A stretch of 64,000 nucleotides of DNA from positions 558,001 through 622,000 of the forward strand of contig NZ_AZQN01000002.1 of assembly GCF_000566685.1 (NCBI RefSeq). The letters run 5' to 3'. The stretch comes from Dyadobacter tibetensis Y620-1 (GTDB lineage: Bacteria > Bacteroidota > Bacteroidia > Cytophagales > Spirosomataceae). The notes under the pieces are model-generated. The model was not told where the DNA came from. It did not search any database and saw nothing but the letters and a program-made list of their open reading frames with translations. Below are positions 26,933-36,444 of the stretch, one piece after another (the first letter of the stretch is position 1; every line of letters begins with the position of its first letter). The translations under genes and the position numbers were made by a program.

Positions 26933-28279
26933 TTAGTCTCGTTTGGGAGTAAATTTCAACTTGAGCATTACCTTCGTAGCCCCGGTGATTTTCCCTAATT
27001 CCGAGCTTCTCAATCCGATAACCCATAAGATTTGACCATCTGAATCCGTCAGAACCTGAACCTTCCCCTTTTCAAAACGATTTAACTTACGGTCGATTAA
27101 AAGATCACTGACTTTTTGGGACTTCCCCTCCATTCCAAACGACTTTATACGGTCACCTTGCTTCCAAGGACGCACACAGAGAGGCCAATGAAGAATATCG
27201 ACATCAAAATAAATAACACGCGCATCCCGTTTCCCTGAAAATTCAGAAGAGACGGGCATCCTATACATTTCTAATAGCCCCGTTTCTAAACTAACTTTGT
27301 CCGTAATCTTTTCAATTACCACAGCATCGGAAACTATTAACCCCGCCCTTTCCTGAACTATGTACATCTGCCTGTCTGCCAAAATACAGTGAGTGTCCGA
27401 ATAAAATTTTCTTCCAGGCTCCGACTTACTTGCCTCTAAAATAGCAGGCATCTGAGCATAAGAAAAACCGTATGCTTGCAACAAATACCAAAGACGGTAA
27501 AGTGGTTCCGTACTGTCCCACATTCTAGCATAACTGATTGAAACACCTTCGGAGATTTTACATATCGTTTGTCGGGCCCAATCGTCAAGATATTCTTCCA
27601 GCAGTGTATTGGCCGAGCGAAGCCTTTCCGAGGAGCGTTTAAATCCGGCTTCTAATGCAGGGTTCAGCGACTGCAAAACCGGAACTACCCGGTGTCTTAT
27701 CAGGTTTCGTCCATAATCCAGAGAGGCATTGGAAATATCTTCCACCCAGGCTATTTGATGCTTCGCGGCATAGGCTTCAATCTCCTTCCGCTCTGCAAAC
27801 AACAAGGGGCGTATTACTGCACCATTGACTACAGGCACACCTTTTAGACCTTCAATTCCGGTTCCACGGGTAAGATTGAGCAAAGTTGTTTCCAGGGAAT
27901 CGTTGAGGTGATGAGCCGTAGCGATCCAGTTGCCCCCCTCCTTACGTCTTATTTCTTCGAACCAATTATACCGCAGGGACCGTGCAGCCATTTGGGTTGA
28001 AACACCAAGTTTTTTTGCAGTTCCCTTGGTATCAAACTGGATTGAAGTGAAGGGAAATCCATAAGCTTTGGCTTTCGACCGAACAAAGCTCTCATCATCT
28101 ATGGAGGCCTGTCCTCGCAGCCCAAAATTGCAGTGTGCTACCACAACCGGGAGCCCTGCCCTAGCCATTAGGTCTAGCAATACCATGGAATCTATGCCCC
28201 CGCTGCTCGCTACAATAGTCGGACGCTCGGAAAGTTTAGGCTCGAATTGGTTAATAAACGTTAAAAAAGCATCCAGCAT
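26933..28279 (-). CDS. tilS: tRNA(Ile)-lysidine synthetase TilS
   Basis: The 448-residue enzyme attaches lysine to C34 of tRNA-Ile(CAU), allowing reading of AUA. The N-type ATP pyrophosphatase P-loop SSGGIDS lies at residues 25-31, followed by VVVAHCNFGLRG, ATAHHLNDSLETTLLNLTRGTG and RPLLFAERKEIEAY. A substrate-binding C-terminal domain contains CVRPWKQGDRIKSFGMEGKS and KVSDLLIDRKLNR. Length and order match the family. The minus-strand TAACTTTG at 28373-28366 may be its -7 element. Confidence 0.96.
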   Translation of the reverse strand: MLDAFLTFINQFEPKLSERPTIVASSGGIDSMVLLDLMARAGLPVVVAHCNFGLRGQASIDDESFVRSKAKAYGFPFTSIQFDTKGTAKKLGVSTQMAARSLRYNWFEEIRRKEGGNWIATAHHLNDSLETTLLNLTRGTGIEGLKGVPVVNGAVIRPLLFAERKEIEAYAAKHQIAWVEDISNASLDYGRNLIRHRVVPVLQSLNPALEAGFKRSSERLRSANTLLEEYLDDWARQTICKISEGVSISYARMWDSTEPLYRLWYLLQAYGFSYAQMPAILEASKSEPGRKFYSDTHCILADRQMYIVQERAGLIVSDAVVIEKITDKVSLETGLLEMYRMPVSSEFSGKRDARVIYFDVDILHWPLCVRPWKQGDRIKSFGMEGKSQKVSDLLIDRKLNRFEKGKVQVLTDSDGQILWVIGLRSSELGKITGATKVMLKLKFTPKRD

Positions 28280-28393
28280 ACCTCAATCATTCGTATTTGA
28301 TGTAATTTTGAGCCTCATTCAACAGAAATTCGGCACTCCTGCCATCTGGTGACTTGAGTAAATACCAAAGTTACTGGAACAGAAAAGAAATAA

Positions 28394-29986
28394 ATGCAAA
28401 ATTTTCATATAAAAACTTGCCACAATATTAAACTATTCAGCGTCATGTTAATCAAAGTATCAGGATTTGCAGGCATGCTGACTCTATTGATACTTGGGAC
28501 AGCCTTCAGGGCAATGGCTCAGGGGATCGACCAAACCGAAGATAAAGTTGAAATTATAAAATCTGACGAACTTGAACTCATTAATGAAAATGGGGTAGAA
28601 ATGAGAAAGGTTACTAATGGAACTTTCAGACATAAAGGCGCTCTGATGTATAGCAATTTAGCCGTTCAAAATATTACCAGTAATCTAATCGAAGCCTATG
28701 GAAATGTTAAAATTGTCCAAGGTGATACGATTACCATTACCGGAGATACTCTCTTCTACTATGGTAATACCCGTCTGGCCATCGTGAGTGGAAAAAGAAC
28801 TGTTTTAAAGGACAAAAAAAGGACCCTTACTACAAGAAAAATGGAGTATGACATGGGTGCCGGCTTGGCTTATTATAAAGTGCCAGGAAGAACAGTGGAC
28901 GAAGAAGACGTTTTGACAAGTAATGAAGGACTATATAATACAAGGACGAAAGAATTCACCTATTACTCAAAAGTCAAATTAGTCAATAAGAAATATACCT
29001 TGACCACGGATACCCTCTTTTATAATTCCATCACTAAATGGAGTGATTTTAGAGGGCCGAGTAAAATTGTCAATAAGGACGGAACAGTACTGGCCACCAG
29101 AGGACGTTACAACACTGTTTCTAATCAATCGGAATTTAGTACACGTACCACGGTTGATAATGAAACCTATACATTGACAGCCGACTCTATTTTTGTCGAT
29201 GGTAAGACCAATAATGGCATAGGAAAAGGAGATGTTGTGATAATAGCCAAAAAGGACAAAACCATCCTGAATGGCGACCAAGGCTTTTACAACAAGGAAA
29301 AGGGAGAATCTAAAATATATGGCCATGCCTATATCAGGAACCTCGTAGCCGACGACACCTTATACATTCGTGCAGACACCCTTTATTCTTTCGATAATGC
29401 AGCCGATAGTACGCGGAAATTAATTGGCAATAAAAATGTATTCATATACAAAACGGACTTTCAAGGGCAGTGCGACTCCATATTTTACGATACGGCAGAT
29501 TCAGTGATCAAATTCTTTAAAAAACCCATCTTGTGGAGTAATACTACATCCCAGATGGAGGCCGATACGATCAGTGCCTTTTTAGTAAATAATGAAATTA
29601 ATAGAATGTTATTAAAAGGGCATTCATTCGTTATCACTGAGGACACCCTGGTAAAACAACATAACCAAGTAAAGGGCAGAACAATTAATGCTTATTTTGA
29701 AGAACAAAATAAATTAAAACAGGTCCTGGTGGACGGAAACGGGGAGAGCGCCTATTATGCCATAGACGATAAGCAAAAGATGATTGGCCTTAACCGGGTG
29801 ATATGTGGCAAAATGAATTTGTTATTTGTTAACAATCAGGTTCATAGAATCGCTTTTATTGGCAAACCTGACGGTCGGCTTATACCTCCTTCAAAAATTG
29901 TCCCTACCGAACGCCAATTAGAAGGATTTAGCTGGAGAATAAATGAAAAACCGACCTTAGAAAAAGCGAGTTGGAAAATCGAATAA
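28394..29986 (+). CDS. OstA/LptA-like LPS-transport protein
   Basis: The 530-residue protein has a signal peptide (ending FRAMAQ near residue 43) and repeated OstA-type beta segments: VEIIKSDELELINENGVEMR, EAYGNVKIVQGDTITITGDTL and ADTLYSFDNAADSTRKLIGN. Such OstA-like proteins in Bacteroidota are presumed to form the periplasmic bridge for lipopolysaccharide, in place of the short LptA. An lptC-type gene lies in the same window at 37958. It may start at the later ATG near 28445. It is followed by its own intergenic gap with a promoter for the next gene. Confidence 0.85.
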   Translation: MQNFHIKTCHNIKLFSVMLIKVSGFAGMLTLLILGTAFRAMAQGIDQTEDKVEIIKSDELELINENGVEMRKVTNGTFRHKGALMYSNLAVQNITSNLIEAYGNVKIVQGDTITITGDTLFYYGNTRLAIVSGKRTVLKDKKRTLTTRKMEYDMGAGLAYYKVPGRTVDEEDVLTSNEGLYNTRTKEFTYYSKVKLVNKKYTLTTDTLFYNSITKWSDFRGPSKIVNKDGTVLATRGRYNTVSNQSEFSTRTTVDNETYTLTADSIFVDGKTNNGIGKGDVVIIAKKDKTILNGDQGFYNKEKGESKIYGHAYIRNLVADDTLYIRADTLYSFDNAADSTRKLIGNKNVFIYKTDFQGQCDSIFYDTADSVIKFFKKPILWSNTTSQMEADTISAFLVNNEINRMLLKGHSFVITEDTLVKQHNQVKGRTINAYFEEQNKLKQVLVDGNGESAYYAIDDKQKMIGLNRVICGKMNLLFVNNQVHRIAFIGKPDGRLIPPSKIVPTERQLEGFSWRINEKPTLEKASWKIE

Positions 29987-30060
29987 AAATCCAATAAAAT
30001 CGAACACTATGGCACGATATTTTTTAAGAAAAAATAAATATCGCCATTTACACAATATGT

Positions 30061-30092
30061 TTTGATTTTACAATAAGTTCTCTATATTTTTG
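30061..30092 (+). promoter_or_regulatory. Bacteroidota-type promoter of the T9SS-domain gene
   Basis: TTTG at 30061-30064 and TATTTTTG at 30085-30092 are separated by 20 bp, fitting the Bacteroidota consensus. Transcription would begin about 30097, giving a leader of some 55 nt. Confidence 0.6.
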
Positions 30093-30152
30093 TACGATTC
30101 AGCGTGCATGCAAAGTAATTTGTAACCGGAATACTAAGATCCATGAATACCT

Positions 30153-30764
30153 ATGAAAAAAAATATACTATACACTTTATTAATCACTGCTATAATTGGT
30201 CAATTTGCTTATGCGCAGACAGCCCAAAATGGCAGCAGGCTTCACTTGGGAACTAACAAGAAGTCGTCGACCATTGAAGATATCAAATTTTATAGTGGCC
30301 CGGCTCCTATGGATTATAAACCACTATCTCTCCAGAAGCCTAAGGCGTTAAATAGCTTCTACAGAATCTTGTTTTCTGGCTCCATAGAATCTGAGCGGGG
30401 ATCAGTTCTGGGCACTGAATTGCCTGAAAAAAGTGTAGAACGTAAACCGGCAAGTATGGAGCTTACTGCCAAAGCTGAGGAGCAGTTATTTTCAAATGAA
30501 AAAATTACCGTATCGAATATATATCCCAATCCTGCTAGCGAGTATGCCGAATTAGATTTCACCATCCAACCAGGTGTTCGCGAGGCGAAAGTAATTTTTT
30601 ACAGCATCCTAGGCACGCAGATGCAGGAATATGATCTAAAGAAATCGGAACGGAAAATCAGAGTCAATACACGGGAAATGCCCACTGGACTTTATTTTTA
30701 TCAACTCTCCTTGGACGGGAAAAAGGTTGCCACCAAAAAAATGCTCATTCGGCACCAACAATGA
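30153..30764 (+). CDS. Small secreted protein with type IX secretion sorting domain
   Basis: The 203-residue protein has a signal peptide (ending AYAQ near 22), about 95 residues of unrecognised sequence, and a type A T9SS C-terminal domain from about residue 115: ISNIYPNPASEYAELDF-like start (VSNIYPNPASEYAELDFTIQ), FYSILGTQMQEYDL, and a final RVNTREMPTGLYFYQLSLDG ending in KKMLIRHQQ. It is therefore exported through type IX secretion and either released or anchored to the surface. The cargo portion is too short for a typical enzyme and has no motif I recognise. It sits alone with its own promoter and terminator. Confidence 0.85.
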   Translation: MKKNILYTLLITAIIGQFAYAQTAQNGSRLHLGTNKKSSTIEDIKFYSGPAPMDYKPLSLQKPKALNSFYRILFSGSIESERGSVLGTELPEKSVERKPASMELTAKAEEQLFSNEKITVSNIYPNPASEYAELDFTIQPGVREAKVIFYSILGTQMQEYDLKKSERKIRVNTREMPTGLYFYQLSLDGKKVATKKMLIRHQQ

Positions 30765-30786
30765 ATATAAGCAAACACTATTTTGA

Positions 30787-30820
30787 CAACACCACCGTTA
30801 TGGATGGTGTTGCTTTTTTT
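30787..30820 (+). terminator. Terminator after the T9SS-domain gene
   Basis: Arms CAACACCA and TGGTGTTG, extended by CC/GG with one bulge, close over GTTAT and are followed by CTTTTTTT. The T-run runs directly into the bamD promoter region. Confidence 0.88.
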
Positions 30821-30822
30821 AT

Positions 30823-30830
30823 TACCTTTG
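30823..30830 (+). promoter_or_regulatory. Possible -7 box for bamD
   Basis: TACCTTTG matches the Bacteroidota -7 consensus exactly and ends 7 bp before the bamD ATG. No good -33 TTG is present at the proper distance. If used, the mRNA would have almost no leader. Confidence 0.4.
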
Positions 30831-30837
30831 CCTTTAT

Positions 30838-31779
30838 ATGCTAAAAAACGCTTTTAAGAGTATAAGTATACTCCTACTCACTGTCTTAATTCTAAGTTCC
30901 TGCGGTAAGTTTTCTAAATTACAGAAAACAGGTACGGATCAAGAAAAGTATGATGCGGCTGTAACCTATTATAAGAAAGGTGACTTTTATAAGGCAGGCA
31001 TACTTTTCGAGGAGCTCATTCCTATTCTGAAAGGTAGTACCGAATCAGAAATGGCGCAGTTCTATTACGCTTATACCCAGTATCAGCAAGGATTGTATAA
31101 TACCAGTCAATTTCTTTTCAAGAAATTTTACGATACGTATGCACGTAGCGATTTTGCCCAGGAGGCTTACTATATGCATGCTTACTCGCTTTATAAGGAC
31201 TCGGCTCCACATAACTTAGATCAGACCAGCACTTTTACGGCAATTTCCGCTCTCCAGGATTTCATAAATACCTATCCTGATAGCGAATTCAGAGAAGAAT
31301 GTACCCGATTTATTCTTGAACTCCGGGATAAACTGGAGCTTAAAGCTTATGAAAAGGCCAAACTCTATCACAAGATCAGTGATTTCAATATGATGTCCTT
31401 GAAGTCGGCGGTGATCTCAATAGAGAACTTTCGTAAAGACTTCCCCGATTCTAAGTATAATGAAGAGCTAACTTTTTTGAAGGTTGATGCGCAATATGGG
31501 CTGGCAACTAATAGTCTCAATTATACTCTGGACCAGTTGCTTAAGCAGAAGGAACGTTATCAGGATGTGATAAAATTCTACAATCAAATGGTAGATAAAT
31601 ATCCTCAGACTAAATATGGCAAAGAAGCAGAGAAAATGTTTGAAGACAGTCAGAAACAACTGGCGAGCATTGCCGAAATAGAAGAAAAAAATCGAAAAAC
31701 CAAGGAAGAGCAGGGCGACCCAAGCAAGAATCCAACGAAGTTATCCGCTCCAACTACCGCCAAAGGCCCAACGCGCTAA
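30838..31779 (+). CDS. bamD: Outer membrane assembly lipoprotein BamD
   Basis: This 313-residue lipoprotein (lipobox LILSSC, Cys about 22) contains tandem TPR-like repeats: YDAAVTYYKKGDFYKAGILF, FYYAYTQYQQGLYNTSQFLF, ALQDFINTYPDSEFREECTR and FYNQMVDKYPQTKYGKEAEK. It belongs to the BAM complex that inserts beta-barrel proteins into the outer membrane. The C-terminal 40 residues are charged and probably disordered. It leads the conserved order bamD-rpoZ-coaBC-porD-recN known from Bacteroidota genomes. Confidence 0.93.
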   Translation: MLKNAFKSISILLLTVLILSSCGKFSKLQKTGTDQEKYDAAVTYYKKGDFYKAGILFEELIPILKGSTESEMAQFYYAYTQYQQGLYNTSQFLFKKFYDTYARSDFAQEAYYMHAYSLYKDSAPHNLDQTSTFTAISALQDFINTYPDSEFREECTRFILELRDKLELKAYEKAKLYHKISDFNMMSLKSAVISIENFRKDFPDSKYNEELTFLKVDAQYGLATNSLNYTLDQLLKQKERYQDVIKFYNQMVDKYPQTKYGKEAEKMFEDSQKQLASIAEIEEKNRKTKEEQGDPSKNPTKLSAPTTAKGPTR

Positions 31780-31830
31780 TGGCCAACCTAATTATTTATT
31801 AAGAAAATCAACTTTAGCAAAGATACCAGT

Positions 31831-32142
31831 ATGGCAACGAATCCATCAATCATTACCCGCGACACAGACAAAATTGCCGACGTAACGGGGAACCTGTACG
31901 AATCTGTTTCGGTCATTTCTAAGAGAGCACGTCAGATCTCCAGTAAAATGAAGGAAGAGCTAAATAACAAATTGGCTGAATTTGCTTCGGGAGTAGACAA
32001 TCTGGAAGAAGTTTTTGAAAACAGAGAGCAGATCGAAATATCCAAATTTTACGAAAGAATGCCTAAAGCAGGTAGCATTTCTATAGACGAGTTTATGGAA
32101 GGAAAGACCTACCATGCATACCGCGAGAATACAGAGGAATAA
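31831..32142 (+). CDS. rpoZ: DNA-directed RNA polymerase omega subunit
   Basis: The 103-residue protein is the Bacteroidota form of omega (Rpb6 family). The conserved helix NLYESVSVISKRARQISSKM lies near residues 22-41, followed by an acidic stretch with LEEVFENREQIEISKFYERM, and it ends SIDEFMEGKTYHAYRENTEE. It helps in assembling and stabilising the core polymerase. It starts 52 bp after bamD and is followed 116 bp later by coaBC, in the usual gene order. Confidence 0.9.
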   Translation: MATNPSIITRDTDKIADVTGNLYESVSVISKRARQISSKMKEELNNKLAEFASGVDNLEEVFENREQIEISKFYERMPKAGSISIDEFMEGKTYHAYRENTEE

Positions 32143-32257
32143 GCCTCTCAAACGAATATAGCCAGTCGTGATCATCCCCCAAAGGAAGCCATGACTGGCT
32201 TTGTTGTATCCATACTGTGGGGCCGTAACCGAACCTACAGCTAAAAATCATTGATCA

Positions 32258-33484
32258 GTGGCTATATCAAATGACTCTCCTTTGGCCGGAAAAAAAATTC
32301 TGCTTGGTGTTTCGGGCAGTATAGCTGCCTACAAGTCTGCCCTGCTCGTCCGCCTGCTAGTTAAACAGGGTGCACAGGTACAGGTGGTGATGACCACAGC
32401 AGCCATGGATTTTATTACTCCCCTCACCTTGGCAACCCTCTCCAAGCGGCCAGTACTCAGCAGTTTTATAGAAGGATCAACAGGATCCTGGAACAACCAT
32501 GTAGAACTAGGCCTATGGGCCGATCTGATAGTGGTTGCCCCCGCAACGGCTAAAACTATTTCAGCTTTTGCCCAAGGATATTGTAACGATCTGCTCAGCG
32601 CTATTTACTTATCCGCTCGCTGTCCAGTTTATGTTGCACCGGCAATGGATCTGGATATGTACCACCATCCTTCTACCCAGGAAAACTTGCTGAAGCTGCA
32701 ATCCTATGGCAACAAACTGATTCCTGCCGGGTATGGCGAGCTAGCCAGCGGGCTCGTTGGCGATGGACGACTAGCGGAGCCGGAGTTTATTATTAGTCAG
32801 CTTATCCAACACTTTACTTTTATCCCCAGCCTGAGTGGTAGGCGTGTATTGATAACGGCAGGCCCCACCATGGAAGCATTAGATCCTGTACGATATATTA
32901 GCAACCGTTCTACCGGTAAAATGGGATATGCCCTTGCAGAGGCCTTCGCCAATGCCGGCGCATTAGTTACCATTGTGAGTGGCCCCGTGTCCATTCAGGC
33001 CGAAAACGCCTCCATTCGAGTGATTCCAGTAACATCAGCGGCCGACATGTATGAGGCTGTCTCAGCTGAGTTTGAAGCACATGAATTAATAATTTTTGCA
33101 GCAGCTGTTGCTGATTACACCCCTGTGGAGGTTGCTGCTCAGAAAATCAAAAAAAATTCGGGGACTCTGGTTATGGAAATGGCTAAAACTAAAGACATTG
33201 CGGCTGAAATGAGCACTCGGAAGCGCCCGCACCAGCTGACAATAGGTTTTGCGCTTGAAACGGAGCAAGAGCTTATTAATGCCATGGGCAAATTAGAAAG
33301 AAAAGATTTGGACTGGATCGTTCTCAATTCTTTAAATGATCCTGGAGCTGGTTTTACACACGATACCAATAAAATTACCGTTATTGATAAATACAAAAAC
33401 ATTACCCATTTTGAGCTAAAGTCAAAACAGGCTGTTGCCCGTGACATTCTCGACCTCGTGATAAGCAAGTGGACCCAACTATGA
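32258..33484 (+). CDS. coaBC: Bifunctional phosphopantothenoylcysteine decarboxylase/phosphopantothenate-cysteine ligase
   Basis: This 408-residue fusion makes 4'-phosphopantetheine in coenzyme A synthesis. The CoaC flavoprotein half (about 1-180) has [20 protein letters not shown], the catalytic His in [11 protein letters not shown], the [20 protein letters not shown] motif and [14 protein letters not shown]. The CoaB half (about 190-408) has [24 protein letters not shown] sequence and [13 protein letters not shown]. The start is a GTG at 32258; the ATG at 32271 is out of frame. Its TGA overlaps the next ATG (ATGA), so translation is coupled to the porD-like gene. Confidence 0.95.
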   Translation: MAISNDSPLAGKKILLGVSGSIAAYKSALLVRLLVKQGAQVQVVMTTAAMDFITPLTLATLSKRPVLSSFIEGSTGSWNNHVELGLWADLIVVAPATAKTISAFAQGYCNDLLSAIYLSARCPVYVAPAMDLDMYHHPSTQENLLKLQSYGNKLIPAGYGELASGLVGDGRLAEPEFIISQLIQHFTFIPSLSGRRVLITAGPTMEALDPVRYISNRSTGKMGYALAEAFANAGALVTIVSGPVSIQAENASIRVIPVTSAADMYEAVSAEFEAHELIIFAAAVADYTPVEVAAQKIKKNSGTLVMEMAKTKDIAAEMSTRKRPHQLTIGFALETEQELINAMGKLERKDLDWIVLNSLNDPGAGFTHDTNKITVIDKYKNITHFELKSKQAVARDILDLVISKWTQL

Positions 33485-34392
33485 AAAAAGTACGCTACCT
33501 GATACTATTGCTACTCCTGAGTGGCCTTTCCAAGGGCTACTCCCAATCGTTTCAGTTCTCTGTCAGTGTGAATTACGACCAATTGGTTTCTCAACAGAAT
33601 ACCGATCCTCAGCGTATGAATCAGTTGCAGACTTATATTAATGATTTCCTTAATACTTATAAATTTACGGAAGACATTTTTTCGAAGGATGAACGCATTA
33701 AATGCAAACTGAATTTAAATTTGACCAGTTCAATTGCTCAGGGTACTTATGAAGCGAACGCCCAATTGATCGTTACCCGTCCGGTATACAATAGCAATTA
33801 TGAAACAGTGTTGCTAACCTTTATTGATAAGAATGTAAAGTTCAACTACCTACCGAGTACTCAACTATATTTTAACGAAAATAGCTATACCGAAGAGCTC
33901 CCCTATTTACTGGCATTTTATGCGTACACGGCGCTTACTTATGATTATGATTCTTTCAGCAGATTAGGAGGAAATCCTTATTTACAAAAAGCTTTTAATA
34001 TCGTGAATCTGGCCCGGAATGCTTCTCCCAACAAACGGGGATGGGAAAATGTAGATTCCAAAAATCGCTATGCATTGATAAACAGCCTTATGAGCCAGCA
34101 ATTTATTCCGTTTCGGGAGGGCCTATACGAATATTATCGGCTAGGGCTGGACGTAGCGACTGAGAAGCCAACGGTTACCCGGCAAAAGGTCCTGGAAACC
34201 CTTCGGACAATCAATACAATTGCTCGCCAGAATCAAGCTAATGTCGTCGTTAATTCCTTCTTCGATGCCAAATCTGACGAACTCTACCGTATTATGTTAG
34301 AGGGCACCCAGGACGAAAAGAAAGAAGCATATAGTCTTCTTACAAGCTTGGATCCTGCTAAAACACAGCTTTATCAGAAACTTAATAATTAG
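33481..34392 (+). CDS. porD: DUF4835 family protein (PorD-like, type IX secretion)
   Basis: From the ATG at 33481 the protein is 303 residues with a signal peptide (ending GYSQ). It contains QFSVSVNYDQLVSQQNTDPQ, INDFLNTYKFTED, a segment ending in ANAQLIVTRPVYNSNYET, and LLAFYAYTALTYDYDSFS, all typical of DUF4835. I recall this family being named PorD in type IX secretion, and the position between coaBC and recN supports it. Function in secretion is therefore from family knowledge. The frame is open from a GTG at 33469, but the ATGA overlap with coaBC and the signal peptide favour 33481. Confidence 0.85.
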   Translation: MKKVRYLILLLLLSGLSKGYSQSFQFSVSVNYDQLVSQQNTDPQRMNQLQTYINDFLNTYKFTEDIFSKDERIKCKLNLNLTSSIAQGTYEANAQLIVTRPVYNSNYETVLLTFIDKNVKFNYLPSTQLYFNENSYTEELPYLLAFYAYTALTYDYDSFSRLGGNPYLQKAFNIVNLARNASPNKRGWENVDSKNRYALINSLMSQQFIPFREGLYEYYRLGLDVATEKPTVTRQKVLETLRTINTIARQNQANVVVNSFFDAKSDELYRIMLEGTQDEKKEAYSLLTSLDPAKTQLYQKLNN

Positions 34393-34396
34393 GTTG

Positions 34397-34624
34397 ATGA
34401 GTAAAAGAATTGTTCGCATAGCTGGCCATACCTTACGCCCCTCCATTGAGTCACTTACTAACCGCATGATTCATGTTGTCCTCAGAAACGGTAATACCTT
34501 TTATGGTAATATTACTGCAATAGACGCTTCTGGTTTCACCCTCACGGATCAAAGAACACATAAACATCATTTTTCAGATAAAGATTTATACGAAATCCTG
34601 TATGACAGGCTCGAGCCATCTTGA
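34397..34624 (+). CDS. Small Sm-like (LSm fold) protein, candidate RNA-binding
   Basis: The 75-residue protein has a short N-terminal helix (PSIESLTNRM) and then a beta pattern HVVLRNGNTFYGNITAIDAS, GFTLTDQRTHKHHFSDKD and LYEILYDR. This fits an Sm1 motif (hydrophobic-VLRNG-xx-F-x-G-xI-xxxD) followed by a variable loop and a possible Sm2 strand. Hfq and other Sm-like proteins bind RNA as rings; canonical Hfq is missing from most Bacteroidota. It begins 4 bp after the porD-like gene and is probably co-transcribed with it. The fold is my inference from pattern only; it has no other recognisable motif. Confidence 0.6.
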   Translation: MSKRIVRIAGHTLRPSIESLTNRMIHVVLRNGNTFYGNITAIDASGFTLTDQRTHKHHFSDKDLYEILYDRLEPS

Positions 34625-34764
34625 CCCCGCTTCCTGCCTTTATATTCCATAGAAGTACCTTCTTCTTTATTTCTGAATTGATTTTATACTGGCTATCTTC
34701 GTGAGTGCATTCTGCATTTATATATCAGGAATATTTCTAAATCGCCCTTAGCCATACAATAGAA

Positions 34765-36423
34765 ATGCTTTCAAACCTGCTCATTAAAAATTACGCCTTA
34801 ATTAAGCATCTGGAAATGAATCCAGACGGTGGGCTCAATATTATCACGGGAGAAACGGGAGCCGGAAAATCGATAATGCTAGGTGCGATAGGTTTGCTAA
34901 TGGGAAACCGTGCCGACGTCAAATCACTTTACGATGCCCGTGAAAAATGTGTGATTGAAGGAACATTCAACTTGTCGGGATACGAAATGAATGATTACTT
35001 CGATGAGGAAAATCTAGACTTTTCTAATGAGTGCCTGGTCCGCCGGGAAATTTCCGTATCTGGCAAATCACGGGCATTTATAAACGATACTCCGGTTAAC
35101 CTCGATACACTTCGAAAAATAAGTAATCAATTGCTGGATATCCATTCCCAGCACGATTCCATTCAGCTCGGGAATAACGAATTTCAGCTCAGAGTTCTGG
35201 ACGCTTACAGCAATAATGAGTCCTATCTCAAAAACTATAAGACCGCCTATCAGGACTATAGAGAAAAAGAAAAGGCGTTTAAGGAGCTTTTGATACGTTC
35301 TGCCCAGCTTAGGAAGGAATTTGATTATGACCAATTCCTCTTTCAGGAACTCGAAGCAGTAAAAATAGCTCCTGACGAGCTAGGCCAACTCGAACAAGAG
35401 CTCCTGGTTCTAGAACATGCGGTAGAAATAAAGGAAAAATTGCTCCTCGCCTTTACACATCTGGAGCACCCGGAAAATTCGGCTCTTGAATCTTTAAAAG
35501 CTGCAGTTGTAGCATTGAATCAGGCCGGAAGACTCGTAAATGAACTTAATCCACTGGCAGAAAGAGCACAAAGCTGTTTGATCGAACTCCGTGACATTGC
35601 CGATGAAATCGATCAGTTTAACCAGAATATTGATCTAGATCAGTCACGTACCGAATTGGTGCAGGAGCGATTAAATATTCTCTATACCTTATTAAAAAAA
35701 CACCAGGTAGCAAATCTAACCGATCTTCTGACTATTCAACAACAGTTAGATGCAAAACTAAATACGGTTCTTAACCTGGATGAGGCCATTAAGACAGCAG
35801 AAATACAAAGAGATCAGGCAAAGAAAAAAATGCTGCAAATGGCCGAAACGCTTTCGGAACAGCGAAAAAAAGTAGTTAAACCCATTGAGCAGATCATTCT
35901 TGACCGGTTAAAGGATTTGGGCATACCCAACGCATCTTTTTCCATTCAGATTGCGGCCATTGAGCCTGGACCGATGGGCATAGATGCCGTGGCTTTCCTC
36001 TTTAGTGGCAATAAGGGTATTGTTCCACAGGAATTAAGACAAGTGGCTTCAGGAGGCGAATTCTCCCGACTTATGATGGTAATCAAATATATATTGGCCG
36101 ATAAGCGAAGGTTACCAACCATTATTTTTGATGAAATAGATACAGGTGTTTCAGGAGAAATTGCAATCAAGATGGGAAAAATGATGCTAAATATGGCGGA
36201 AAAACATCAGATTATCGCCATTACCCATTTGCATCAGATTGCCTCGAGTGGTCATGCCCATTACTTTGTTTATAAAGATCATAGTGCGGACAGGACGGTA
36301 AGTAATATCAGAAAATTGAGCCGAGAGGAACGTATTGTAGAAATTGCACAAATGATTGGAGGGCATAACCCTTCCGAATCCATAATCAGCAATGCCCGCG
36401 ATATGATTGATGAAGTTCAATAA
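34765..36423 (+). CDS. recN: DNA repair protein RecN
   Basis: This 552-residue SMC-like ATPase acts in double-strand break repair. Walker A is at residues 30-40 (IITGETGAGKSIMLGAIGLL). Two long coiled-coil stretches (about 155-220, 280-375) flank the hinge-like middle. The C-terminal part has the ABC signature LRQVASGGEFSRLMMVIKYI and Walker B TIIFDEIDTGVSGEIA, then ITHLHQIASSGHAHYFVYKD. Length and domain order are complete. It starts 141 bp after the Sm-like gene. Confidence 0.96.
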   Translation: MLSNLLIKNYALIKHLEMNPDGGLNIITGETGAGKSIMLGAIGLLMGNRADVKSLYDAREKCVIEGTFNLSGYEMNDYFDEENLDFSNECLVRREISVSGKSRAFINDTPVNLDTLRKISNQLLDIHSQHDSIQLGNNEFQLRVLDAYSNNESYLKNYKTAYQDYREKEKAFKELLIRSAQLRKEFDYDQFLFQELEAVKIAPDELGQLEQELLVLEHAVEIKEKLLLAFTHLEHPENSALESLKAAVVALNQAGRLVNELNPLAERAQSCLIELRDIADEIDQFNQNIDLDQSRTELVQERLNILYTLLKKHQVANLTDLLTIQQQLDAKLNTVLNLDEAIKTAEIQRDQAKKKMLQMAETLSEQRKKVVKPIEQIILDRLKDLGIPNASFSIQIAAIEPGPMGIDAVAFLFSGNKGIVPQELRQVASGGEFSRLMMVIKYILADKRRLPTIIFDEIDTGVSGEIAIKMGKMMLNMAEKHQIIAITHLHQIASSGHAHYFVYKDHSADRTVSNIRKLSREERIVEIAQMIGGHNPSESIISNARDMIDEVQ

Positions 36424-36444
36424 ATAATCTAAAAACCCATTGGT

